From: Haemonchus contortus
Taxonomy: Eukaryota; Nematoda; Chromadorea; Rhabditida; Trichostrongylidae
Length of the DNA stretch: 64,000 bases
Direction: 5' to 3'
Assembly: GCA_000469685.2 (NCBI GenBank)
Contig: LS997567.1
Location: 22,155,758-22,219,757, forward strand
The notes under the pieces are model-generated. The model was not told the DNA's origin, made no database searches, and was given only the letters and a program-made list of their open reading frames with translations. Positions 10,221 through 22,604 of the stretch are shown piece after piece. The first letter of the stretch is position 1; the number at the start of each line of letters is the position of its first letter. The position numbers and the translations under genes are program-made.

Positions 10221-11325
10221 GGTAACGGTTCGGTTCCGATTCGATCATTTAGTTAACATGCCTAAGGAATTACGTGACAACGTAATCGTTGGAACCACAA
10301 CATCAATTCTCAACCTACGGCATGCCGTAGGTCATGGTCAGTTCTCAACCTATGGCATGCCGTAAAGTACCAGTCGGGCAACTGTTACCGAACTCGCCAT
10401 TGTCTTCGCTTTCATTTGAATCTTTGTTTGAACTTGCCTGTTTACTGCGCTACCATCGCCGTATCACATCTCTGAGAACATTTGATTGCACGTCTACTAG
10501 ACAAATCTTATGATCTTGTCACCCCATCGTCTGTTGGATTTGCACTTTACCTGAGCTTTTACCGCAGCAGATGTCTTCATGTCGCCCTCACAAGCGCTGC
10601 TGATGCAGATTCCATCGTGCTGGGCTCTCCATCTAGAGGCTTTACGGATCCGCATGATCCCTTCAAGTAGTTGAGAACAGTTTATGAGGGCTATTCGTCT
10701 CATCGGCAGTACCGTTGTTGTCAAAGCGAAGAAGCCTTTGGTTCTCCTCAAATCGATTTCTGGTCATAAATTTTCCGGCAGTCGAATGTTCGCTTCTGGC
10801 CAAATTCCAAAATTTCAGCTTCTCTATTCCCGCTGTTTATAAAATGGACAGCGAGACTCTGTAAAGCGGCCAAGGATCCTCCGAGTTTATCCATGTCGGT
10901 GGGAATCCAGTTATGACGTTTTTGATACCATAGCAATCAGTTCTCAGAGAAAAATAGCCATAAAGTGGATTAGCGTCTCGCTGTTATCCACCTCTGAATT
11001 GTTTCCGACATTCTCTGAAAAAGTATAATACATCTGTCATATTTTTGAGCGCCGTCTATCCATGTAATCTACGCTTCTTCTGAGATTTCACTTTCGGATT
11101 CATCAGTGTCAAGCACAACTAGCAGGAGCCGTATCATCGCTATCCACCTTATAACTTCACCAGTTGGGCTATGCACGCTAATGCGTACATTATATGTCGA
11201 TGACCGCTTCTCCACGATGAATTCATTCAGCGGAATGTTAGATTAGCAGGATAAGATAGTTCTCTCTAGATTCGAGCTTTGAGCTGCTGAAGGTATCACG
11301 CTCGATATATTTCATTCGAGCAGAA
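10221..11325. other. Unassigned region with short minus-strand frames
   Basis: I recognise no gene here. Minus-strand frames at 10,748-10,936 (contains WIPTDMDKLGGSLAALQSLA) and 10,497-10,751 (contains GFFALTTTVLPMRRIALINC) abut and could be one decayed coding segment, of unknown family. At 10,310-10,366 two 35-bp-spaced copies of a TCAACCTAYGGCATGCCGTA unit occur. Confidence 0.35.
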
Positions 11326-12860
<1,535 letters not shown>

Positions 12861-13715
12861 ATCGTCGTTGTCGAGCAACAACTTCTCGAAGCTTCCGTTG
12901 GATTCTTCAATATCGGAGAGCTCATAGGATAGTATTATTCAAGAGTTCAAGTGTTTTTGATCGTAACCACCCATTTTTGAGAGTAACAAGTTGTCAAACT
13001 GTGTCGTCCCCCGCGCCGGTCACTAAAAAAACTGTCTCGTCGTCAGTGTGTTAACTATGTATTACTTCTGGTTGCTTACGCAGAGCGGTCAAACATTCTG
13101 AATACTGTTGCATCAAACAGGAGTGCGCGAATTTCTTTGGTAAATATAGAATTCAGAATTTGAATGCAATATTAGCGATCGTACTTATATGCCTTAGACT
13201 CTATGAACCGTTATTTTCCTTACACAAAGTTTTTTTTTATGAATGTTCAACGCTGTAACTTGTCTGGAATTGGAATACACATATAGATTATAATGCTTGA
13301 ACAATGCCATCAATTAATTTGCATATTTGTAAGTTTCCTTGAATTTGTTCTGCATTGTGCAACAAACTCGTCTGCCTTGGAAGAAGGAACCTTCAGTCTA
13401 CAGATTAGACGCTTAACTTCAGTGTCGAAATGTTTTATGGTAATAAGGATCTCCTGAACTTGCATAGAAGGGGAGGAAATTATAACAAAAGCTTCGAAAA
13501 TTTCATCACATCCAACTTCAGTTTCTTACTCGTGCCGGGCATAGGCATACCTTAATCTTTTGTGTTGGACTTGGAAGAAGTTTGGTTCGTTGCAGCTCCA
13601 ATGGAAAGTTCGCCAACTACAAGAAACTGTTGTGCAGGTGACTGGAATTCAAATAGATGACCAAGTGAGTTTCTAAAACGTCTAATTTGATGAGATCCAA
13701 CAACTCTCCCTACAA
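12861..13715. other. Unassigned intergenic stretch
   Basis: I see no recognisable gene, RNA or repeat family here. The sequence is moderately AT-rich with only short frames. Confidence 0.5.
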
Positions 13716-14142
13716 GGGAGTAATTCTAGGTCGCAGTGGCCATTCAAGATGAGATATATACTGACGTTAGTGCTTTCAAACACTGATCTCAAATCCGTGT
13801 TCGAAATAACTTACGGATCTGTTTCCTCCAGGTGTCATGCCACTGATTTGCTTTTATTATATAAGCGAACCGAGCGGTAGTCAAACATGCAACGATAGCG
13901 TATTTGGTAGGACTGGTAGGCGTGACATTTATTTATTTACTTATCTATTGTCACAGTTAACGAAAAGGTGAGAAACAAGTGTAGCGTCAGTTTCACAACA
14001 TTTTAGCATAAACAGTACTTCTCTAATACAATTAAAAAGGATGAATAGATAAAATGGATAATACTGTTGCCATATACTGAAGCACGGAAAGGGGTGGGAG
14101 AGCGGGGAGGGGGGGGGGGAGTCAACGAGTCGCCAGGGAGAG

Positions 14143-15045
14143 GGGTGAATCTATTTGGTTCCACGTCTAATTACTTCGCACCTTCCTCGCCCATCCACTC
14201 ACCCGCCTGTGGGGTGACCTCGCTTAATTGGTTGGCTGCTGACCTCTCTGCCAGACCACAATGCTCAGGAGTAACAATATCGATTATATGATTGAGAAAC
14301 TTCTAGAACATGAAAAATAAAATAAAGCAAAACAAAAAATAATCATGCAACTCATTGATAATGATACACAGAAAGCTGTGGAGGCCAAAGTAATGATTGG
14401 AAAGATCATAGGATGGGGAAATGAATTTATCCCAGCGTGTAAGCAGTCATTCTCACAAGGTGCCTCCAGGCAAGCTAATTAGCAGAGTGACCTCTCACAC
14501 TTTTTTTTACACCCTATATCGCTTTCTTTGGACGCCGCCAGTAGGTCATTTGTAGGTATTTAAACATGCGGATGAAAGCGTCATAAATCACCTGTGTAGT
14601 GTGATTGTCATCGCATGAGCACGATGTCTCACTTGTGCTACTGTGAATTCGGCTGCAGCGGTTTCTCCGGCTAGAACTCGGGATTAGCTGCTCCTGTTGC
14701 TCCTTCTTATTCCTACGAGTCCCTGTATATAGCTAACCCACCACAATACACTGTAAAACCCCTATTTTATGCACCTTCACCCCTTCCACCACTTGCAACT
14801 TCACCTTCTGTTACCCCGAGTGCTGTAGCACCGAATTCCTTTTATTTATCCTCAGCACCCGAAAGCACTGTGAGCTCTGTGAACCAAAACCCTTCATTTT
14901 CAGAAACCCGTTGTTGTTGTTTTCACATTCTATTGCCCCTACTGTATATTATTTGAAAAGTGTAATAATAACAAATAATGATTATGATATTAATAATAAT
15001 AGTAATAATAAAGTTTCCAATCCATAAGATCAATATCAGTTCAAC
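14143..15045 (+). other. 0.9-kb insert in LINE #2 flanked by 22-bp direct repeats
   Basis: A 22-bp sequence occurs identically at 14,121-14,142 and 15,046-15,067. The DNA between them is unlike LINE sequence: it has a TATTTAAA box near 14,560, a 114-codon frame (14,615-14,956) and an AT-rich tail with AATAAAG near 15,007. This could be a retroposed transcript with a long target duplication, but no poly(A) tail remains. Confidence 0.5.
14615..14956 (+). pseudogene. Unknown Pro/Ser-rich ORF with internal amber codon
   Basis: I do not recognise the family. ATG at 14,615 opens MSTMSHLCYCEFGCSGFSG, then TAG (14,672-14,674), then the same frame stays open for 93 more codons (NSGLAAPVAPSYSYESLYIA ..., Pro/Ser/Ala-rich), closing at TGA 14,954-14,956. 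A TATTTAAA box lies about 55 bp upstream and an AATAAAG about 50 bp after the stop. The Cys-rich N-terminal peptide and proline-rich body look like a real lineage-specific protein broken by one nonsense change, or two spliced exons (CTAG could be an acceptor). Function unknown. Confidence 0.4.
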
Positions 15046-15652
15046 GTCAACGAGTCGCCAGGGAGAGAAAGGGCAGTGCCCCGGCCAAAACACGGCAAGC
15101 GCTGAGAGGAATCACAGCTCCAGATACCAGCTCAGTAGGTCCGCCAACCTCTCCCAGGGCCCAGAGAAGGGCTACAGGGTGAAAAAACGCTGACTTACTG
15201 GGCCAAAAATGGTGGGAACACCGCAGCAGAACAACAGCGTAGTTAACCATTAAGATAATACATTCCACAAGCGAATAGCTAGATTAGACAACAAGGATCA
15301 CATTTATAAGGGAGAAAGGAAAATGGAAGCGAAAAAAGCAGGAAAAACAGAGAGAAAAAAGAAAGCAGAAAAAGCAGAAAGAAAAATAAGAAGAAAAAGC
15401 AGAAAAGATAAGCCTTCAGTAACTTCTACGCAGTCAAGCATCCCTAAAATTGCATGTTGCTCTTTGAGTAACGGGCAATCTGAATCTAGAACAAATGCGA
15501 ACTTCTTCATCTGAAAAATTCGGAACTAAGCCTGTTTCATAATGGCACAACTCGAACAGGAAAGGTGCCTTCATAAGCCCGACTATTAGGTTTTTCCGTG
15601 CGCACACGATAGGGGTGGTCCCTTTGAAAGATGACATTTCGAATATGTCCTT

Positions 15653-16078
15653 CTAATCTAAGTCGATTTCATCGATGATCAGCATATACATCAGACCATA
15701 ATCGATTACTTTTCGTCGAAATTCGAGTGATACACCTCCGAGTTTCTGAAGTCGTTCGCCATACGAAAGAGAAGTAATTCCCTTACGAATGAAGCAGCGG
15801 TAGGTGTAACTTTTATGAATTTTCTCAAGTTCATGAATTAGTGGCCGCATGTACGGTGACCAGATGGGGTAACAATACTCCATGACAGGCCTGACGTAGA
15901 TGTTGAAAAGTCGGAAGGTCAGCAAAGGATCACGCATTTTGAAAGATGTAAGTTTGAAGTTTGCCCTAGAACTGCCTCTAGCAGCAACATCATGTACGAA
16001 GCTATCAAAATCGAGCTTATATCTGTAAATAACTCCTACGGTCTCGAATCTGTGCGACGCGAGCAAGACTACCGCCAC
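15653..16078 (-). pseudogene. LINE #2 RT C-terminal domain
   Basis: A 141-residue minus-strand frame contains NIYVRPVMEYCYPIWSPYMR and ELEKIHKSYTYRCF. This is the post-RT motif (cf. 'RPILEY..PIWSP') of CR1/Jockey/Rex-type LINEs, placed directly downstream of the RT fragment at 16,080-16,676. It is part of the element's ORF2 protein and non-functional because the upstream RT has stops. Confidence 0.75.
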
Positions 16079-16079
16079 A

Positions 16080-16676
16080 CATGGTAAAGGTTAAGTCTGG
16101 ATGGTTTCTGCCTAATCCCATTATAGCAGTTTTTGTATAGAGACTTGAATACCCCGTTCCTTAGACTAGCGCTCGGCGCAGTCAATGGCAATCTGGAGTT
16201 TGTGACAATCATTAATTGTAAAGAGTCATCAGTATACAATTTGCAGAACCCACCTGAAGAAATGGAATCGGCTAAGTCCTTAACATATGGAATCGGCTAA
16301 GTCTTTGACACATATAATAAACATCAGTGGCCCAATACAAGTGCTTTGGGGGACACCACTAGGTGTTGGATAACAGCAAGAACGAGCCTAGTTTATGAGA
16401 GCAGTTTGAAGCCTGTCACTAAGGAAGGAGTGCAAAAATATAAAAGGCAACCTTTGATACCGAACGCTTCTAACTTCCTTAAAAGTAATGGGATAGAGAT
16501 AGTGTCAAAGGCTTTTGCATAGTCAGTGAAGCAGACTGAAACTAAATTTCCTTTGTCAATCTCCCTATGCCACAGCGGGACTGTAGAGATGAGGGCAGAC
16601 AAGGTTGATCTACGACTAAGAAACCCATGCTGGCTTTTGTGAAGTAAGTCTCTCTCCGTTAGAAAGGTATAGATTT
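16080..16676 (-). pseudogene. LINE #2 reverse transcriptase fragment
   Basis: The minus strand reads SQHGFLSRRSTLSALI and SVCFTDYAKAFDTISI (RT motifs) within 16,393-16,676. After frameshifts follow a GVP-box relic (about 16,330-16,365) and GGFCKLYTDDSLQL with the catalytic YTDD at about 16,221-16,245. The protein is truncated at its 5' end where the LINE stops, so the N-terminal RT motifs and the endonuclease are absent. Apparent codons beyond 16,676 belong to the host element. Confidence 0.78.
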
Positions 16677-17989
16677 TGACATTGAGGCTCGAATCCTTGA
16701 TCATGCGCTTATTTTGCTTTTTTTATAAAAAGTGCCCCAACGGTTGTAAGTTAATGTTTTTTGAGCTCGATGTTGGGCATCTGCGGAGTTCCCTCTCATT
16801 TCAAGAACACTGAAAAGGTACTACAAGGAAAGTTTTCTGCACTTAACCGGCCGAATAAGGGTGGGGGTCCATTCGAGCGAAGAGTAATTCTAAACGTTCG
16901 CTCAAAATGGGTTTCATAAGCTTCAAGGAGAAAGGTTTCAAATGATTCATCAGATCAAACGCTCTTCAACACGTTATTGGCGAAATATTCAGGCCGAAGG
17001 TGGTGTCATCGTATTTGTCGAAGCTTCGTTCATGCAGTATACCGTGAGCACCATCTCGGAAGTGTTGGGAGGTGACAGAGCTACCCAAACGCACCTTCTA
17101 ATGCTGCGTAGACAAGCATATTATTCACTGCGAAATTCAGTGTCAAAAGAAGCCGCACTCGCTCGTGCATGTAAACACGTTTTGTTTCATCACGACAGAG
17201 TGCCATCTAAGGGAAGTGGGGAAGTGCGGGAGGACAGTGGGGAGGAAATTAAGGGGAAGTGCGAGAGGACAAGAGCTTCCGAATTAGTCTGTTATCGACA
17301 ACTTACGATGTCTTATGTGGTTGTAACTGTCAGGCACAAAACAAGCAGACCGATCTTTCTGCCTATGGAGACTAGCAGATAAGTTGGAAGTATAAGTTAT
17401 CATAAAATTGATATAGGGGGCCCATTGCATGACAGTCATTTCCACTGAGTGCCATTTAAAATTATCAACGGATGCTCATAGGAGACAACTTCAGCAATTC
17501 GTATGTGGATTCAATGTGCGGCCGTGGCATCAGGTCCGACTACGTTTACCACATGGAAGGGCTTTTTGAAAGAGCGCTCACCTCAAGAATTAGCGAGTAA
17601 TCATATGTTCTCACAAATCGATAAACGATTATTCTAAAGTATTTCATCGATAATGTCAGTTAACTTGTACCACCGTTTCGAAAGTACGGATAGCTTTCCT
17701 CGAGTGTGTGGGCCGTATCCCTTCCAAAGAAGGCTATGGTCAGATGAGTCATTCGACCGCCCTCTATCATAAGTGTCGGGAGCGCCGACATTTGCGAAAC
17801 ATCCATCTTGAATGTTCTGGGTAGAGAGGCTTACCTATATGATCAGTAGTGGAAAAAAGTAATTTCTATTGGTTACTTTTCCCTGAAATCCTAAACTGTG
17901 AGGGAGCTCCATAGATGCCCAACATTAGGCCCAGAGACTTGTTTAAAATTTTGGGACGCATTTTATGGGAAAGCAAAACGAGCGCATGC

Positions 17990-18070
17990 ATCAAGGGATC
18001 GAACCTTGATGTCATGCCTACCGATAAACCATCTTACCAGCTGCGTGACCATTTCACTACTGCGCCTTTG
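17990..18070 (-). promoter_or_regulatory. tRNA-like box pair in right arm of second palindrome element
   Basis: On the minus strand GGTTCGATCCC (18,005-17,995) sits in a perfect T-arm (CAAGG-TTCGATC-CCTTG). It is preceded by CAGCTGGTAAGATGG, an A-box-like D-arm. The left arm has the matching A-box half before the LINE insertion (about 13,880-13,929). This supports a tRNA-derived head shared by the family. Confidence 0.5.
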
Positions 18071-18234
18071 CTCGGTTCAGTGATCTGTTCAGTACAGATG
18101 TATAAGATTATGAAGAATCGAATTGTTTCCAGAATCGTTTAGCAGATTTTGAACACCGATCGGAGGTCAGCGTTAAAATCACTTTGGCGGTACACATCTC
18201 TTCTTGAATGGCCACTGCGACCATGTATCCTCCC

Positions 18235-19006
18235 TTGTCAACTACTCTACCTCTATTCTTTTTCACTCACAGAGAATCATTACTACAAACCCAACCGTGA
18301 CAGCTCACAGCGCTTTTTTTGCGGTGCTTATGCTGTTGCGCAAGGTATCAACACAAAGCAAGCAGTATTGGAAGAGGACGCATCCATTTTCGCATTCTTC
18401 GGCTCGAACTCAATTTCCTCGGTATTGCTCTACAAGTCGACTTCAAGAAAAGCAGCGGTAGATGAACAGGATGTCAGTTAGGGGAACCGTTTTCCGCAGA
18501 ATGAGTTCAGTATGGCTAAACGTTCGATTCTATGTCACTATGTGATGTTAACTGCATTTGTAGGCTTCAATCCCATAGATGTGATAGATTACAAATTTGG
18601 ATAAGCTTAACTCCAAAACCTTGTTCTTTGCGGAATTTTCAAATAACACTGTGAAAACTAAATAGTTGAATTCGGCCCTTTTTACTGACCAGTGAAGGGT
18701 TTCAAATTCCCATGGAACTCTGAATAGAGAACTAGGGACCGATAGGGCTTGGAAAGCTGTCATCAAACATGGAAATTGAAGCTGCTAATTGAATCCGCCA
18801 GAAAAGTTGTGAGCGTTTCAAGTTTGCATTATCAAAGCATGGAGAGATAGTGCTTGTTGACGCAGATGCCCGCAATGGCTACAAGGGTCACCGTGGCGTA
18901 ATGGCAGTGCTCTCCCTCTCCAAATGAGCGACGAGAATTCGCTCCTTGTCGTTTTTGCAAATCGTACTTTCCTCCGAATAGAAGCTCTTATACCGTTCAT
19001 ATTCAC
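18235..19006. other. Unassigned region
   Basis: There are short frames only (a 110-codon plus-strand frame at 18,149-18,481 overlaps the palindrome end). I recognise no gene or repeat. Confidence 0.45.
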
Positions 19007-19681
19007 TTAAAGGCACGGTTCACGATGGAGATGGTCACTGAGTTCTTCCTTTAGGAATACTCAGTGGCCCCTATGGGTCTAAAAGGGTCCCTCTCGCTCC
19101 CAGAATCTCAGAATCTCGACGGTCAGGGCATAGAGGAAGCCCTGTTGCTCTCTAGGGTCGCTTTCCCTCCTCTCGATCGATGTCACGTCAGTCGAGGCAA
19201 TACAGATGGCGATTATTCGTTCTAGGACCCACACACAATCAGCTGATCGCCGAGTGATGAGGCGATGTTTTTTCCTATTCTTTTTTCCTCTGTTATTCTT
19301 TTTGCTGCCGCGATCCCTTTTTCAACTTCCTAACCCGAGAAGCTGAAAAAGGTGAGCAATTTCTGCTGTTAGTAGGGGTTTTTTTGTTTACTTGTGCTTG
19401 TAAAAGGATGAATTTAGGCTTACCGTAGCCAGATATTTGCATCAGGGCCCACACGTACGCAATGAGGCGCTATGCGTAGCTCGTCCAGACGCCCCGCCCT
19501 TCTTTATTCTTCTATTCTCATTCCCGTCCAGCCCCTTTTTGAACTATTTTTTGAAGCCTTTTTTCACCACGGAAACGCGGTTTCACGCAGTTCCTTCGCC
19601 TCCATCGCACTATTTTCCATCTTGTCTTCCATTTTCGTAATAATATGGGTTACCGAAAATTATTGTGAACTGTGCCTTTAA
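19007..19681. mobile_element. TTAA-flanked non-autonomous element with AGGCAC ends
   Basis: TTAA at 19,007-19,010 and 19,678-19,681 flank ends reading AGGCACGGTTCAC and, inverted, AGGCACAGTTCAC. That gives 13-bp terminal repeats with one mismatch, and a 667-bp interior without coding sequence. A further AGGCACAGTTCACGATAATTC end with TTAA occurs at 19,972, partner not found. TTAA duplications suggest piggyBac-type mobilisation, although the termini lack the usual CCC start. Confidence 0.6.
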
Positions 19682-20390
19682 ATTAGCGATTTGTCTGCGT
19701 CGACTAAACCGAGCCCTTATTACGCCCTCCGTGGCCATTTTTCGGCCCGACAAGGGCCTGTGTATACTATTCTATATATACTACCGTGGGATCGCCTGGC
19801 TAACACTGGGCTCTCCTCCCCGTGTAAAGTTGACTAGTCGCCTGCATTCTTCTGAGTTTGAAAGCTGTGGCATAGGAGCCACTGACCTACATAGAAACAA
19901 ACTCACACCAACACACTTCGTGAGCATGCGCACCCCATCCGTCACGAGCAAAGTCTCGCTCAAGTCTTGTGTTAAAGGCACAGTTCACGATAATTCCCTG
20001 TTGCTGGCTCCAATCATCCACCCATTTCCGCAATTCTCCGGCAATTCCGGAATCAGTGGTAATCAGATGAAGCAAGATGCGGGGAGTATGCGGGCTGGAC
20101 AAGCTGATCCCATCCAAGATGTGCAATCTTTTAAGAACAGTCGTGGTGGAACAGCACATTATGATGTTTCTTGCAATTCACGGCCGCTTTTGTGTGTGAG
20201 CTGCAGGTTCGATCAAATGGAGCTTGTTCACCATAAGTATCAAAAAGCATCCGGTGAGCTTCACTGCCAGTTTTCATGAAACCAAACAGCAGGAGAAAGA
20301 CCTCCCGGAAAAACGATTCATCACGTTCCATGAACAATCAGTTTAAGAGCAACGAGATTTTGGGGAAAAACAGACCTGTCTGCCCTTAAA
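19682..20390. other. Unassigned region containing one solitary AGGCAC end
   Basis: A 204-codon plus-strand frame (19,665-20,279) crosses this stretch, but it has no recognisable domain and includes transposon-end sequence at 19,972-19,998. I treat it as chance. Confidence 0.4.
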
Positions 20391-20392
20391 TA

Positions 20393-21270
20393 TTAGGTTG
20401 GCAAATAAGTCGTGCGACAAAGTGGAGATCTTTTTGAATCATTTCTAAATTTTTTCATGTCAATCAATTTTCGGAAAAATATTTATCGAAGAAGTCAACA
20501 ACCTTCTTTTATTCTTTGAGCCAAACACCGATGCCATCTGTTCAGGATTGAGGGAGCTGTGACTCATAGAAGCAATTTACAGCCACTTTTGGATCACATT
20601 AAGTGACGAATTTCTTTTCTACAACGGGATGCTCAAAAAGGCGGAACATATGGTAGTTAAAAGGGGGAACACTCCGGAAGTAGGACTGATGGGTAATCTG
20701 AAACCAATCGGGATCGGTGAACTTTTGACGTCTGTCCAAAGCGAATTTTCGACGTGAGTTGTCCCTCTGTAGGGACCTGGTTTACGGTTTGATCGCCCTT
20801 CTCTAACTCCGTTGGCCAAATTAAGGGGATCATAGGGGCAAGCAATAGCTGTGTCCATCCACTCTGCGTTTAGCAACTCATAGTGAATGGATCCCTTTAA
20901 CCTCCACTGAATGAAGGGACGATGCTTGCGTTACTTCGAAGGCTAGTATCTCCTCCAGTGAAGCGATACAACCGATTGTTGACCGTCGATCGGTGAGCAG
21001 TGCTAGCATCGAATAGGTTTCTGATATTTCGAGCCGCTACACCCGCGTTTTTTCCTTGGCGTGCTTAGTAGAAGGTGGTGGTACGAATCGGATGTTGTCC
21101 ATTCCTTGACCGTAATGCTGCGAAAGCCCACACGCGTTTCATTATTTACTCATGTGTTGATTACCTGAAGAATGTGCTACAAGTTTATCACTCTTGCTAC
21201 CGTGTTCACACTGTTGGTACAAATTTTCAACGTTTCGAATTTTTTGTAGCAGACTTATTTGCCAACCTAA
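20393..21270 (-). mobile_element. mariner element, degenerate, intact ends
   Basis: Ends TTAGGTTGGCAAATAAGTC match as inverted repeats at 20,393 and 21,270, flanked by TA (20,391-20,392; 21,271-21,272). On the minus strand the left part (about 20,420-20,700) reads a broken mariner transposase C-terminus (NYHMFRLFEHPVVEKKF ... IGVWLKE.KKVVDFFDKYF). The rest has no clear transposase, so this is an internally rearranged copy of 878 bp. Related sequence lies at 41,460-42,130. Confidence 0.8.
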
Positions 21271-21272
21271 TA

Positions 21273-22600
21273 GATAGCCAGTACACCATTTTACAGAATA
21301 TGACAAGTTTCACAGGTAAACCTCTAACGTGGTTCGCGCAATGACTCTCCGAAAATTAACACACACACCTAATAGTATTATGTAGTTCTATAGCGCACCT
21401 TCCCATCGCTTTGCTCCTCATTCTTTATCGAACCCTGCCTTAGAAAAATATATGCGGACCCTTACATGGAAGAGTCTTGGACTAGAGGTTCACTATGCTA
21501 TCAACATCCTTCATAAGTGAGCAAAGGGTGAAGAAGTTCATGATGTATGTTTGTAGCAAAAGTGAGAAGGTTCAGCGCATGGAGAAAAAGAAGCATGTGG
21601 TTGGACAAGAAGTATGCGGTATGCAGTATCAATGGTGAAATAACGCTGCAACGAAGTGAAATACGTCGACGCGGCCGATTTGGGCAGAAGTATATCTACC
21701 AAAAGGATATAGTGATAGTGACGAGGACTGAATATTAAGAGATTTGAAGCATCAGCCAATGAGGATCACAGTGTTGAGTGCGTATGCATTGTGGAGTTTT
21801 CGAGGAGGTATGAGGTTCTCGAGCCGAGGATGGCGTAGAAGTGTGAATTTTGAAGAGTGGAGGGACTGGCACGTATCGAATAAGTAATCATGAACGGTTT
21901 TCGTGTGATATAGTTTTAGCGACCTCTTCTCATGGCGCTGTATTCAGCCCTAAATCTTTCTAAATCCTGTAGAAAGAGAAAAATAGCCCAACTCGTCCGC
22001 CGAATGGTATTTGATGACTATCTACCAACTAGTAACCACAATACCAACTATTCGTCTGACATCTGGTATACAAACTTGTTTGTGGCATTTTTCTCTAAAC
22101 GCTTCGCTATCTTATTGTCCTCTTCATTTATTTATTTTTTACACAATTGATAAAGGCATGGGAGCAGTGCTATAACAGTTGAATATTCGTATTTAATTAA
22201 GGTCTTTTTGTAAAAGGTGCGCGATACTGGATGCGCGTTTCTAAGTTTCCACACCTCAAAATGCATTTCGTGTTACATGCTGACCTTTCGCTATTTCCTT
22301 GAAAGTTCTTAGGGTATAGTTCCGCTCCGCCCTGTTGGAGGGCTTCCCTTTGCAAAAATCCACACTCTCCAAACTCCGGTTCATCTAATCGAAAACGCGA
22401 ACACAGGATATCAATTTAACACTGTACTAGAGGAGTAAAATACTGCGCTCCGGCGTCACTAACTGACTCACGGCAAAACAGACATTTCGTAGAGGTGACT
22501 CTCCCCTTCCCCACTCTGGGCGTTAAACATGCGGCCCCATGAGGAGTGATATGTGTGGTGAAGGTCTGGCTAACGGTGAGGAGGTTCGGCTTCGCTAGTT
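21273..22600. other. Unassigned region
   Basis: No gene recognised. Small frames near 21,540-21,760 and 21,930-22,150 show no family motif. A TTTATTTATTT stretch near 22,125 resembles a LINE tail without a LINE beside it. Confidence 0.4.
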
Positions 22601-22604
22601 GTCG

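Larger units (their letters stand above)
13930..16676 (-). mobile_element. LINE #2, non-LTR retrotransposon, 5'-truncated
   Basis: This minus-strand LINE has an AAATAAATA-like 3' tail at 13,930-13,945 and RT sequence up to 16,676. It is flanked by a 7-bp target duplication TGACATT (13,923-13,929 and 16,677-16,683). The host palindrome element reads continuously across the junction when the LINE is removed. A 0.9-kb segment (14,143-15,045) bounded by 22-bp direct repeats lies inside its 3' part. It is related to, but diverged from, LINE #1. Confidence 0.82.
13716..18234. mobile_element. Second palindrome-family element, interrupted by LINE #2
   Basis: Ends at 13,716 (CAAGGGAGTAATTC) and 18,234 match each other and the 6481-8082 element over the GGTCGCAGTGGCCAT segment. 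After removing LINE #2, the left arm (13,716-13,929 plus 16,684-about 17,100) is an inverted, diverged match to the right arm (about 17,690-18,234), including 'gatgttgggcatct' (about 16,769) against its mirror at about 17,915-17,930. The middle (about 17,100-17,690) is unmatched. No clear target duplication is left at the outer ends, so this is older than the first copy. Confidence 0.7.

Noticed and set aside
14100..14121. Poly-G runs (also 6992-7002, 25,317-25,332, 25,598-25,612, 28,685-28,702) as quadruplex regulators
   Set aside because: Single homopolymer runs inside repeats with no flanking gene; no basis for a regulatory claim.
15300..15520. Lys/Arg-rich 63-codon frame as a nuclear protein
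   Set aside because: Purine-rich AGAAAAAGC repeats produce the composition; it is antisense to the LINE #2 3' region.
16942..17382. 146-codon plus-strand frame as a gene
   Set aside because: Lies in the unmatched centre of the second palindrome element, no domain recognised, composition drifts to Gly/Glu/Lys low complexity; could be chance.
19665..20279. 204-codon plus-strand frame as a gene
   Set aside because: It crosses a transposon end (19,972) and shows no domain or splice support.
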